Below are positions 7,185 through 15,021 of a DNA stretch of 17,883 nt, one piece after another. A program made the position numbers and the translations under genes. The stretch lies in assembly GCA_030642205.1 (NCBI GenBank), contig DAOWOF010000018.1, positions 1 through 17,883 of the forward strand, in the 5' to 3' direction. A model generated the notes under the pieces. That model made no database searches. It was given only the letters and a program-made list of their open reading frames with translations, and was not told where the DNA came from. This DNA is from Desulfobacteraceae bacterium (lineage in GTDB: Bacteria; Desulfobacterota; DSM-4660; Desulfatiglandales; Desulfatiglandaceae). Positions within the stretch are counted from its first letter, which is position 1, and every line of letters starts with the position of its first letter.

Positions 7185-8048
7185 TTAATCCTTTTTTGCC
7201 AGAGCCTTTCCCATATCACTCAAGGCCAGGCATAAATAATCATCCATATCAAGGGTCTCAGCCCGCTGTTGCGGTGAAATTCCGCACTCATCAAAGACCT
7301 CCAGGAAATTTTCTTTTTCCCAGTCAGGTATCAGTCCTTTGATGGAATTAAAGAGGGTCTTCCTTCGATAGGTAAATGCCATTTTGACTATTTTCCTGAA
7401 GATATCTTCCCTCTCTATTTGTTTGTAATAAGGCCTTTTGAAATCAAGATCAATAACCATTGAATCGACCTTTGGGACAGGCCAAAAGGCGCCTTTTTTG
7501 ACTGTAAAAAGCTTGGTAGCTCTAGCATGATACTTAATCAAAAGGGTCATGGAACCATATATTTTTCCACCAGGTTGTGCAGCTATTCTACGTGCTACTT
7601 CCAATTGAAACATCAGGACTGCCCTGGTAATAATGGCCCTGTTGGCGATTAATTTTTCCAGGATAGGTTTTGAAATATTATATGGCAAATTACCAACTAC
7701 AAGTATTTCTGATGCGTTAAATTGCCTTATATCAGCAAAATTCCAACTCAGGATATCATGGTTAATGATGGTTACATTGGTTATTTTTTGTAGCTCTAAC
7801 TGATCCTTTAGTAAAGAGGCTAAATTATAGTCCTTTTCAATGGCTATAACATGACCTGCTAAACGAGCAAGGGGGATTGTTAATGCCCCCATACCTGGTC
7901 CGATTTCAAGGACAAGATCATTTTTTTTGATTCCAGTAGAATCTATTATTTTGCTGATAATAGTATGGTCAACAAGAAAATGCTGGCCAAATCTTTTTTG
8001 AGGGCAGGTATCTAATGTTTTTTTGAAAGCCGCTTTTTTTTGCGCCAT
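7185..8048 (-). CDS. rsmA: 16S rRNA dimethyladenosine methyltransferase
   Basis: RsmA (KsgA) uses SAM to dimethylate two adjacent adenines in the last hairpin of 16S rRNA during 30S assembly. Counting from the chosen start, the 287 residues show KRFGQHFL (18-25), the SAM-binding EIGPGMGALT (48-57), the acidic residues Glu71 and Asp98, and the adenine-methylase motif NLPYNI (120-125), with a small C-terminal helical domain. The frame opens further up at 8078, but AAGGA lies 7 nt upstream of ATG 8048 and the 8078 ATG has no comparable site, so I prefer 8048. It overlaps the end of the DUF2062 gene by 37 nt and abuts panC. Confidence 0.95.
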   Translation of the reverse strand: MAQKKAAFKKTLDTCPQKRFGQHFLVDHTIISKIIDSTGIKKNDLVLEIGPGMGALTIPLARLAGHVIAIEKDYNLASLLKDQLELQKITNVTIINHDILSWNFADIRQFNASEILVVGNLPYNISKPILEKLIANRAIITRAVLMFQLEVARRIAAQPGGKIYGSMTLLIKYHARATKLFTVKKGAFWPVPKVDSMVIDLDFKRPYYKQIEREDIFRKIVKMAFTYRRKTLFNSIKGLIPDWEKENFLEVFDECGISPQQRAETLDMDDYLCLALSDMGKALAKKD

Positions 8049-8545
8049 TTTCTTTTCCTTATGCGAGCTTCCCTCCATGTCTTTATACGCCTGAAAAAGT
8101 GCAGAAAGAAAATATAGGAAGGGAGAGAGATAATGGTTCCCACAATTATTCCTCCCAATAAAAAAGCAAGGAGAAAAGAGCTTCCTGCCCCCAACATTTT
8201 ACCGGCAACCACAAAAGAGGCTTCACCTGAATTGATGGAATTAATTATGGCCGAAAATACGGCCTTTTGTTCTGGCAGACCCAATATTTTGGATCCAAGA
8301 TGATATGTGCTATAATATAAGAAATACCAGTTTAAAGGATTACTGATCCAGGTTCCAATGACGGCTGTAATTTTGCTTCCTTTAAAAAAAAGGGCCAGCG
8401 TAACAGCCAGGATGGTCTGAAAAGGTATAATAGGCATAAGACCGGTAAAGACACCAAAGGACATCCCCAAGGCAAGGCTGTGAGGATGTCCCTTTAGCCG
8501 CATTAATTTCAAATAGTAGTATCTGACTCTTCTTTTTAATGTCAA
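8012..8545 (-). CDS. DUF2062 family membrane protein
   Basis: The 177-residue protein matches the DUF2062 pattern: a basic N-terminus, a PHSLALGMSFGVFTGLMP segment (21-38), and GTWISNPLNWYFLYY (64-78), followed by two hydrophobic spans near 118-148 and a very basic tail (about 152-177). About three or four membrane segments are expected. The family's function is unknown to me; members occur beside glycosyltransferase or translation genes. The start is a TTG with no clear Shine-Dalgarno sequence, 21 nt after the tsaD stop. Translation may rely on coupling, or the ATG 14 codons later (8503) may be the true start. The basic tail is encoded in the region overlapping rsmA. Confidence 0.8.
   Translation of the reverse strand: MTLKRRVRYYYLKLMRLKGHPHSLALGMSFGVFTGLMPIIPFQTILAVTLALFFKGSKITAVIGTWISNPLNWYFLYYSTYHLGSKILGLPEQKAVFSAIINSINSGEASFVVAGKMLGAGSSFLLAFLLGGIIVGTIISLPSYIFFLHFFRRIKTWREARIRKRKWRKKKRLSKKH
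8056..8060 (-). promoter_or_regulatory. Ribosome binding site selecting the rsmA start
   Basis: AAGGA on the - strand is 7 nt upstream of ATG 8048, inside the end of the preceding gene. The alternative ATG at 8078 has only a weak GGCG-like stretch upstream. This favours the 287-residue protein. Confidence 0.65.
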
Positions 8546-8566
8546 GGTAATTACAATTCTGATTTT

Positions 8567-9595
8567 TTATACCATTGGTATAAGATCCTGGACAGGATAC
8601 CTGGATCTTACATCCACTGTCATATCAGCCCGTTCACCATTCAAAAGGCGATAATAACCCGCTACTGCAACCATGGCACCATTATCGGTGCAATATTCAG
8701 GAGGGGGAAAGGATAGTCTTATATCTCTCTTTGCAGCCTCTTCTGCTAATCTGGTTTTTAGCCTGTTATTGCAGGCTACTCCACCTGCCAGGACTATATG
8801 GGAAGCTCCTACTTTATCCCTGGCCAGCATCAATTTATGGGCCAGAACATCTAGCACGGCCTCCTGAAAAGAAGCCGCAATATCAGCCAGGGTTACTTCA
8901 GGATCGGTTTGCCCGTTCTGCCATTTTTTCAGATAAATGGCAACAGAGGTTTTAAGGCCGCTAAAACTGAAATCAAGGGAGTCTTTCGAAAGATAGGCCC
9001 TGGGAAATTTAATCTTGTCCGGGCTGCCGGTTTTCGCAATGTCTTCTATGGGCCTGCCTCCAGGATAACCAAGGCCCATAATTTTTGCAACTTTGTCAAA
9101 GGCCTCTCCTGCGGCATCGTCCAGGGTCTGTCCCAATAATGTATAGCCGCCATAATTATCGACCCTGTATAAGCTGGTATGACCGCCTGAGACTGTTAGA
9201 GCTACAAAGGGAAAAGCAATAAATTCCTCTTCCAGAAAAATGGATAAAATATGGCCCTCCAAATGATTAATAGCAATCATGGGGATTTTGTGTACATAAG
9301 CAAGGCCCTTGGCGTAATATAAACCTACCAAAAGGGCTCCAACCAATCCTGGGCCTATGGTTACAGCAATACCATCCAGATCTGTTATCTTACAATTAGC
9401 CCTTTTAAGGGCCTCCTTAACCACCGGTCTAATATTTTTTAGATGCTCCCTGGAGGCCAGTTCCGGAACAACTCCTCCATGGGGGCGGTGAAGTTCAGCC
9501 TGGGTATGGATAACATTAGATAGGACTTGCCTGCCATCTACCACTACGCTGGCGGAAGTATCATCACAAGATGTGTCTATTCCTAAGATAATCAT
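8567..9595 (-). CDS. tsaD: tRNA t6A37 threonylcarbamoyltransferase subunit
   Basis: TsaD transfers the threonylcarbamoyl group from TC-AMP to adenine 37 of tRNAs reading ANN codons, acting with TsaB and TsaE. The 342 residues show the ASKHA-fold start GIDTSCDDTSAS (5-16), the metal-binding NHLEGH (110-115, His111 and His115), VSGGHTSLY (135-143), GEAFDKVAK (163-171), the nucleotide-binding GGVACN (271-276) and CTDNGAM (302-308). Length is normal. It lies 31 nt after the kinase gene and 21 nt before the DUF2062 gene. Its partner tsaE is about 4.5 kb upstream in the same direction; tsaB and tsaC are not in the window. Confidence 0.97.
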   Translation of the reverse strand: MIILGIDTSCDDTSASVVVDGRQVLSNVIHTQAELHRPHGGVVPELASREHLKNIRPVVKEALKRANCKITDLDGIAVTIGPGLVGALLVGLYYAKGLAYVHKIPMIAINHLEGHILSIFLEEEFIAFPFVALTVSGGHTSLYRVDNYGGYTLLGQTLDDAAGEAFDKVAKIMGLGYPGGRPIEDIAKTGSPDKIKFPRAYLSKDSLDFSFSGLKTSVAIYLKKWQNGQTDPEVTLADIAASFQEAVLDVLAHKLMLARDKVGASHIVLAGGVACNNRLKTRLAEEAAKRDIRLSFPPPEYCTDNGAMVAVAGYYRLLNGERADMTVDVRSRYPVQDLIPMV

Positions 9596-9626
9596 TGAAT
9601 AAAAAATAGCTTATAATATGGGTTAA

Positions 9627-12200
9627 TCAAGCCGGGTTTGGCTTGGAAATGCTTTTTTTGGCATTAATATGATCAATTTTGGCTACAACCTTTTTCAGAT
9701 GTTCGGCCATTTGTCCTGCTCTCAAATACCTTTTATTCAGTTCCTTTTCAAGTGCTTTATCTATAATTTTTTCAACAATGGGCGGGATCTTTGGATTAAG
9801 TGTTCTTACTGAAGAATGCTTTTCTTTAGCAATCTTAAACATTAACGATGTAATGTCTTTTCCTCTAAATGGCTTTTGGCCTGTTAGCATTTCATATAAT
9901 ACTACCCCCATAGAAAAAATATCCGAGCGGCCATCTACTTTTTTTCCTGCAACCTGCTCAGGAGACATATAAGATGGCGTTCCCATTACAATCCCTGTTT
10001 GGGTCCTGGATTCAGATGTAATCCTGGCAATCCCAAAATCAGTTACTTTGATAGAATGATCTTCATTTTTTCGCATTATATTGGCCGGTTTGATATCTCT
10101 ATGAACAATCTTGTTGGCATGAGCGTAATCAAGGGCTTCTGCGACATGGGCCATAATGTTGAGCGTCTCTCTTATAGGCAGGAGATGCCCTTTTTTAGTG
10201 TGCCCTTCCAATTCTTCTCCGTTAATATGTTCCATGGCAATAAATGCCAGATCATTCTCTTCCCCACAATCATAGATCGTCACAATATTGGGATGGGCAA
10301 GGATTCCTGCTGATTCAGCCTCCCGAAAAAATCGGTCTTTAAGTTCATCAACTGTATCTTCATCAAATTCGGACAAGTTTATAGCTTTTATGGCTACGGT
10401 GCGATTCATCTTTGGATCCCTGCCTTTATAAACAACTCCCATTGATCCCTGTCCCAATTTACCTAGTAGTTCATAGCGTCCCAAGGTTGGTTTTGTAGCC
10501 ATTGAAGAGGATGCAATATCGCCAGGCTGCTTTCCATCTGTTGAGCCAAAGATCATGGTTCCTTCAGTATCTTTGAGCCTGGATATCCGTTGATCAAGAT
10601 CTCTGAATGCCTTGCAATCTTTAATAATAAGCCTGTAAATGGAAAGGGCTTTGGCAAATTGTCTCTTTTTTTCATAATCAAGTCCAAGCTTATATAAAAG
10701 CTCCTTTGTATTATCATCTGTCAGGGGAAGATTTTGAAACTTATCAAGTGCAAGGTCCAACATCCCTTGCTGCTGGAAAAAAATGCCCTGCATTTTATTC
10801 ATTTCCAGAAAATCAGGTCTTTTTTTTGCATTGATCTTTTCTGTCATAATAAAATGTTTGAAAATTATTAATACATAACCTACACTTAGCATAATTATGG
10901 ATGGTGTAACCTTTACCCATATATGAGAAGATGTAAACAGGCTTATCCCAAAAGCACAATAGCAGCCTAACAGACCCAAAGTAATAAAGCCTCCAAGCCA
11001 TGCTCGCATGCGTGGGAGAATCATTGTCAAAAACAGACCGAAGAAAACCAGAGAAACCAATTCCACAATTGGTACCCAGGGTGGACGAGAAATAAAACGC
11101 TGATTAAGTATATTGGCCACAGAGTTGGCAACTACTTCAATGCCGGATAAATGGTCTGAAACAGGTGTTAAAAATTGCCCTCCTATCCCGGAAGAGGTGG
11201 AACCAAGTATAACAATTTTATCCTTAAAAAGACTGGTATGGATTTTATTCTTTATCACAGTTGAGAAAGGCGTTTGATGAAAAACAATGTTCGGTCCCTG
11301 ATTCCAGTTGATCAGGGTCATCATCCGTGGGCCTGCAACCGGGATCCGGATGGTCATCGCGGGGGCTGATTTTAAATCAGTGTCCTCTTCTGAAACTAAG
11401 GTTACATTATCTTTTAATCCTTTATATTCCCTGACAATAGCCAAAGCAAAGGATGGGAAATATATATGTTTCAGGTATTCAATCACATGGGCCTGATCTC
11501 TTATGTAATCATCCTGATCAGGAAAAAGGTTGAGGTGCCCTATGCCAGATGCTGCCTCAGCAAAGGTTGGCAGCACAGATTTCAACATGGAAAACCTCAT
11601 CAGGGAACCGGAAGCTGAATCCTGCAGGCCCTTGATATTTTTCAAGGCTTGTTTTGAGATAAAAGGGTCAACTTCTTGATCTCTGCCATGCCTTGAGGTA
11701 TCAAAAGATACAGGAAGAATAACGTTGCCGGCATGCTTCATTGCCTGATACAATTTGCGGTCATTATCCAGATCGTCAATAGCCTCAATCATTTTATAAT
11801 AATACTGATTGCCAGACTCTGTCTGCTCCAGGCCAGCCTCTTTAAAATCTTTTTTCAGACCTTTCACTGCCTTTAAACCAAGGCTTTCTGCTGGTTCGGT
11901 AAGGAGAAAGTTTAAAGCGATTACCTTTGCTCCGGCATTGGCTATATTTTGAATGGCTCTGGCAAGAATACTCCTTGGGCAGGAAACACTGCCAAACTCG
12001 GCAAGATCATCGTTGGTAATTGAGATCAATTCAATATCCGGATTTCTTTCCTCAGGGGCGCTTATTTTCATCATTAAATCAAAGGTTTTCATCTCAATTA
12101 TTTTTGCGAAATCAAAAGCTCCGGTATTTGTTATAATCAAAAAAGCAAAGGTCACCACAGCGCCAATAATCCAATCCGGCAGCATTTGTTTGATTTTCAT
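9627..12200 (-). CDS. CHASE2-sensor serine/threonine protein kinase
   Basis: This 857-residue protein is a membrane-bound Hanks-type kinase with an extracytoplasmic sensor. A signal-anchor helix (about 9-28) is followed by a CHASE2 domain (about 30-370), three transmembrane helices (about 376-395, 402-423, 430-450), and a cytoplasmic TPR-like helical linker (about 463-545, with repeated A-L patterns such as LDLALDKFQ and FAKALSIYR). The C-terminal kinase domain (about 576-835) is complete: GKLGQGSMGVVYKG loop (580-593), VAIK with Lys605, HRDIKPANIM (700-709), DFG (721-723), and SPE in place of APE (746-748). It should be catalytically active, phosphorylating Ser/Thr. No partner phosphatase or obvious substrate is adjacent. 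It is embedded between comEA-like and tsaD genes, spaced 21 and 31 nt, so it is probably co-transcribed with housekeeping genes. The ligand is unknown. Confidence 0.9.
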   Translation of the reverse strand: MKIKQMLPDWIIGAVVTFAFLIITNTGAFDFAKIIEMKTFDLMMKISAPEERNPDIELISITNDDLAEFGSVSCPRSILARAIQNIANAGAKVIALNFLLTEPAESLGLKAVKGLKKDFKEAGLEQTESGNQYYYKMIEAIDDLDNDRKLYQAMKHAGNVILPVSFDTSRHGRDQEVDPFISKQALKNIKGLQDSASGSLMRFSMLKSVLPTFAEAASGIGHLNLFPDQDDYIRDQAHVIEYLKHIYFPSFALAIVREYKGLKDNVTLVSEEDTDLKSAPAMTIRIPVAGPRMMTLINWNQGPNIVFHQTPFSTVIKNKIHTSLFKDKIVILGSTSSGIGGQFLTPVSDHLSGIEVVANSVANILNQRFISRPPWVPIVELVSLVFFGLFLTMILPRMRAWLGGFITLGLLGCYCAFGISLFTSSHIWVKVTPSIIMLSVGYVLIIFKHFIMTEKINAKKRPDFLEMNKMQGIFFQQQGMLDLALDKFQNLPLTDDNTKELLYKLGLDYEKKRQFAKALSIYRLIIKDCKAFRDLDQRISRLKDTEGTMIFGSTDGKQPGDIASSSMATKPTLGRYELLGKLGQGSMGVVYKGRDPKMNRTVAIKAINLSEFDEDTVDELKDRFFREAESAGILAHPNIVTIYDCGEENDLAFIAMEHINGEELEGHTKKGHLLPIRETLNIMAHVAEALDYAHANKIVHRDIKPANIMRKNEDHSIKVTDFGIARITSESRTQTGIVMGTPSYMSPEQVAGKKVDGRSDIFSMGVVLYEMLTGQKPFRGKDITSLMFKIAKEKHSSVRTLNPKIPPIVEKIIDKALEKELNKRYLRAGQMAEHLKKVVAKIDHINAKKSISKPNPA

Positions 12201-12221
12201 AATAATGTGTTTCCTAAAAAA

Positions 12222-12785
12222 TTATAGTATCAGGCAGATCTTGATCTTATCATAAAGCTTAGGACCAATCCCTTTGATATCCAGTAACTCATCCATACTC
12301 TGGAAACTACCTCTGAAGCTTCTTTCCTTAATAATAGCAGTTGCAATTTTGGAACCAATTCCTGGGATTGCCACCAATCCACCAGCCGAAACATTATTAA
12401 GGGAGATAGGAATTTTAAAGGTATATTTATGAAAGGCATTCATTGCTGATTTACGAATATGGCATTTGTCTGCGACATAGTGAAGAAGGATATGAGATCC
12501 TGATTGGCAAATAAAATCATGTGTAAAATGTATGGCAGGCAGATCATCTTTTATTCCGCCTGCGCGTAATATTATATCATTTATTTCTGGCCGCCCTGGA
12601 AAGCCATATGTCCCAGGGAACTGAATATCCCCTGAAATTCGGAGAAAAAAAATTTCATCCACTGGAGGGCTGTTATCGGATGATGAGCTAAAAATATTAT
12701 TATGAATCAAGTGTATAATTAGCAGGAACAACAGCAAAAGCAGTATGCTGGATTTTTTTTTACTTCTTTGTTCCTTTTTCATCAT
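12222..12785 (-). CDS. ComEA-like membrane-anchored helix-hairpin-helix protein
   Basis: The 187-residue protein has a basic N-terminus and one hydrophobic helix (about 13-29), so most of it is outside the membrane. A SLBB-like segment (ISGDIQFPGTYGF then ILRAGGI, about 50-78) is followed by a variable stretch with two cysteines and a C-terminal pair of helix-hairpin-helix motifs (IPGIGSKIA 140-148 and IKGIGPKLYDKI 170-181). This is the ComEA layout; ComEA binds incoming DNA during natural transformation. No other competence gene is in the window, so a DNA-binding role at the membrane is the most that can be said. The frame begins within lysC, overlapping its end by 26 nt, with no clear Shine-Dalgarno sequence. 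Codons 9-11 are a run of nine A, which could slip. Confidence 0.8.
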   Translation of the reverse strand: MMKKEQRSKKKSSILLLLLFLLIIHLIHNNIFSSSSDNSPPVDEIFFLRISGDIQFPGTYGFPGRPEINDIILRAGGIKDDLPAIHFTHDFICQSGSHILLHYVADKCHIRKSAMNAFHKYTFKIPISLNNVSAGGLVAIPGIGSKIATAIIKERSFRGSFQSMDELLDIKGIGPKLYDKIKICLIL

Positions 12786-13992
12786 TCAATTCAAATGCCT
12801 TATGAAGCTCGCGAACGGCCAGCTCAGTATATTTTTCCTCAATTACACAAGACACCTTGATTTCAGATGTGCTAATCATCAGGATATTAATGTTTTCCCC
12901 AGCCAATACATGAAACATTTTCCGGGCTATACCGGCATGACTCCGCATTCCGACACCGATAATTGAGACTTTGGCAATATCCTTATCCCCCAGGATTTTG
13001 GCAGCACCAATTCTATCGGCGACATCCTGCAGGACATCCATCGTTGCATTGAAATCGGATTTGGCAACTGTAAATGTCATATCGGTAAATCCATCCTCAC
13101 TTGTATTTTGTACGATCATATCTACAATAATCTTGGCTTCAAGAATAGGTTCAAATATTTGGGAAGCGACTCCTGGATGGTCAGGAACTTTTTTAATTGT
13201 GACCCTGGCCTCATTCTTGTTATAGGCTACTCCTGCTACCATTACTTTTTCCATATCTTGTGTTTCTTCTACTACCATGGTTCCTTTTTCCTCTGTAAAA
13301 GTTGATCGGACATGAATCGGCACATTAAATTTCTTGGCAAATTCAACGGAACGAATCTCCAAAACTTTTGCACCCATACTGGACATCTCCAGCATTTCAT
13401 CATAAGAAATTTCAGATAGTTTTCTTGCCTTTTTACAGATATTGGGATCAGTGGTGAAAACACCATCCACATCGGTGAAAATCTCGCATATATCTGCCTT
13501 CAAGGAAGCAGCCAAGGCCACGGCAGTCGTGTCTGATCCTCCTCTTCCCAAGGTTGTGATATCGCCATATTCATCAATTCCCTGAAAACCTGCGACAGCC
13601 ACAATCCGGTTTTTTCGCAATTCATCTAATATTCGATTATTATTAATATCAAGAATTCTTGCCTTGCCATATAAATGGCTAGTATGGATTTCTGCCTGGA
13701 ATCCCAATAAAGAGCAGGCATCATAGCCCATAGACTTGATAAGCATGGCAAAAAGGGCCACGCTTACCTGCTCACCGGTGGATAACAGCACATCAAGCTC
13801 CCTTGGTTCCGGATCCTCAATTATTGCCTTGGCCATATCAGTTAGCATATCGGTTTGACCCGCCATTGCCGACAAAACTATCACCATTTGATTTCCAGCC
13901 TTATGTAGCTCTATCACCCTTTCGGCCACTGTTCTTATTTTTTTAATATTGGCAACTGAAGTGCCGCCATATTTTTGAACTATTAATGACAT
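12760..13992 (-). CDS. lysC: Aspartate kinase, monofunctional, with paired ACT domains
   Basis: It phosphorylates aspartate, the first step towards lysine/diaminopimelate, methionine and threonine. The 410 residues comprise an amino-acid-kinase domain (about 1-235) with KYGGTSVA (7-14), STGEQVS (71-77), GRGGSDTTAVALAA (149-162) and FTDVDGVFTTDP (172-183), then two ACT domains (about 262-330 and 340-405) that usually bind lysine and/or threonine for feedback inhibition. VSIIGVGMRSHAGIA (342-356) is the usual second ACT signature. Length is typical of the monofunctional class without a homoserine dehydrogenase domain. The upstream 123-nt gap holds a possible leader structure but no lysine riboswitch. 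No clear Shine-Dalgarno sequence precedes the ATG. The comEA-like gene overlaps its 3' end. Confidence 0.96.
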   Translation of the reverse strand: MSLIVQKYGGTSVANIKKIRTVAERVIELHKAGNQMVIVLSAMAGQTDMLTDMAKAIIEDPEPRELDVLLSTGEQVSVALFAMLIKSMGYDACSLLGFQAEIHTSHLYGKARILDINNNRILDELRKNRIVAVAGFQGIDEYGDITTLGRGGSDTTAVALAASLKADICEIFTDVDGVFTTDPNICKKARKLSEISYDEMLEMSSMGAKVLEIRSVEFAKKFNVPIHVRSTFTEEKGTMVVEETQDMEKVMVAGVAYNKNEARVTIKKVPDHPGVASQIFEPILEAKIIVDMIVQNTSEDGFTDMTFTVAKSDFNATMDVLQDVADRIGAAKILGDKDIAKVSIIGVGMRSHAGIARKMFHVLAGENINILMISTSEIKVSCVIEEKYTELAVRELHKAFELNDEKGTKK

Positions 13993-14016
13993 TTTTAATT
14001 AATACCATAAGTTATA

Positions 14017-14061
14017 GAGCCCATTTCAGAGCGCCCACTTCTGCTCATGCGAGTCAGGCTC
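14017..14061 (-). promoter_or_regulatory. Nested inverted repeat upstream of lysC
   Basis: On the - strand GAGCC/GGCTC (outer arms at 14061-14057 and 14021-14017) encloses GAGC/GCTC (14046-14043 and 14032-14029). The element is 25 nt from the lysC ATG in the only sizeable gap of this block (13993-14115). Stems are short, so it may be chance. It is not a lysine riboswitch, which is far larger. Confidence 0.25.
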
Positions 14062-14115
14062 AAATTTGATAACCGCGTAAAAAATACGAGAGTTATTTTT
14101 AGAAAAAGTTTAATT

Positions 14116-14613
14116 TCATTCAATTTTTCTTAGAAGTTCCTTGCTTCTGGGATGTTCGCCTGAGAATACAAGCTTACGAGAAGATTCATCAATGATGCTT
14201 AATCTTACTTTCAAGCTCCATGGAGGCAGGATCTCTGGCCAGTAATCTGCCCATTCCAGACAAACTACCCCTTCCTGATAAAAATAATCTTCCAGTCCGG
14301 TTGCTAAAAACTCGGAAAGGCTTCCAAGGCGATAGACATCCATATGATAAAAGGGGCATCGCCCATCATATTCGTTTATAAGAGAAAAAGTAGGACTGGT
14401 AATAATAGTGTCACGAGGAACGCCTAATCCTATGGCAATCCCCTTGGTGAAACAGGTCTTGCCACTACCCAAATCGCCTTCCAGGGCAATCAGGTCACCT
14501 TGCTTTAGGAGGCCTCCGATTTTTTGACCAAGAGCAAATGTTTCTTGAAAAGAATTTGATTTACAAACCAGATTTTCGGATTGAACTGTTTTGTAAATAG
14601 TCATGTTTTTCAT
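14116..14613 (-). CDS. tsaE: tRNA t6A biosynthesis ATPase
   Basis: TsaE (YjeE) is the P-loop ATPase that works with TsaB-TsaD to reset the t6A-forming complex. The 165-residue protein has Walker A GDLGSGKT (46-53), a SPTFSLINEY segment (73-82), HMDVYRL (90-96) and CLEWADYW (118-125), all typical. Either Met1 or Met4 (14604) could be the start; no strong Shine-Dalgarno sequence decides. It begins 26 nt after acpS. In many related gene sets an NAD(P)HX epimerase/dehydratase gene (nnr) lies between acpS and tsaE; here it is absent. Confidence 0.94.
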   Translation of the reverse strand: MKNMTIYKTVQSENLVCKSNSFQETFALGQKIGGLLKQGDLIALEGDLGSGKTCFTKGIAIGLGVPRDTIITSPTFSLINEYDGRCPFYHMDVYRLGSLSEFLATGLEDYFYQEGVVCLEWADYWPEILPPWSLKVRLSIIDESSRKLVFSGEHPRSKELLRKIE

Positions 14614-14639
14614 GGATTGAAAGTAAACCTTTTACCAAT

Positions 14640-15019
14640 TTAAGGCCTTTCCAGAACCACCATTCCTATACCATATTTTCCATCATCAGAAAGGCTTAGA
14701 TGAGCCATGATTATATCATTTTCAGTGCAAATTTGATTTGCCTTGCCATGTAATTTAAGATTCGGTTTACCATTCGAATCATTTATAACCTCAATTTCCT
14801 GCCATTTAAGTCCATCTCGAAAACCGGTTCCAATGGCCTTGGCAAATGCCTCTTTAGCGGCAAAGCGAAGGCAAAGGCCGGGTAGGGAAATGTTTTTCCG
14901 TAACATTTTTTTGATTCCTGGAGCGTAAAAACCCTGTCAACAAACCGGCCCTCCCATTTTTTGATTACCTGCTCTATTCTTGTAATATTAACAAGATCAA
15001 CGCCAATGCCATAAATCAT
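14640..15019 (-). CDS. acpS: Holo-[acyl-carrier-protein] synthase, split by a -1 frameshift
   Basis: AcpS attaches the 4'-phosphopantetheine arm of CoA to ACP and is normally essential. The frame starting at ATG 15019 encodes MIYGIGVDLVNITRIE and continues correctly to FTLQESKK (31-38), including the metal ligand Asp8, then runs into non-homologous sequence and stops near 14783. The rest of AcpS (LRFAAKEAFAKAIGTGF and IEVINDSNGKPNLKLHG) is in the -1 frame, open from about 14906 to the TAA at 14640, and carries the second metal ligand, Glu57 of the joined protein. The frames join at seven A (TCA AAA AAA TGT). A -1 shift there gives 126 residues, and from the Glu of FTLQE to the Phe of RFA(A/V)KEA there are 18 positions, as in E. 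coli AcpS as I recall it. So the gene is otherwise intact. Recoding, polymerase slippage, mutation and sequencing error are all possible. It lies 2 nt after pdxJ. Confidence 0.88.
14906..14912 (-). other. A7 tract / A_AAA_AAA slip site in acpS
   Basis: Seven A on the coding strand lie in the zero frame as A_AAA_AAA, the X_XXY_YYZ form of a -1 ribosomal slippery heptamer and a tract length near that giving polymerase slippage. AGGA (14919-14916) lies 3 nt upstream. That is close for a -1 stimulator, but 9 nt from the in-frame ATG at 14906 of the second segment, so separate initiation is also conceivable. Only a weak downstream hairpin (CGGC/GCCG) is visible. Confidence 0.6.
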
Positions 15020-15021
15020 AT

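Noticed and set aside
8049..8078. An extended rsmA start at 8078.
   Set aside because: The ten extra residues are not family-like and the site lacks a ribosome binding sequence, while 8048 has a good one.
14783..14906. The continuation of the first acpS frame (about 40 codons after the A7 tract) as a real alternative C-terminus.
   Set aside because: It has no similarity to AcpS and lies over the correctly conserved second half in the other frame.
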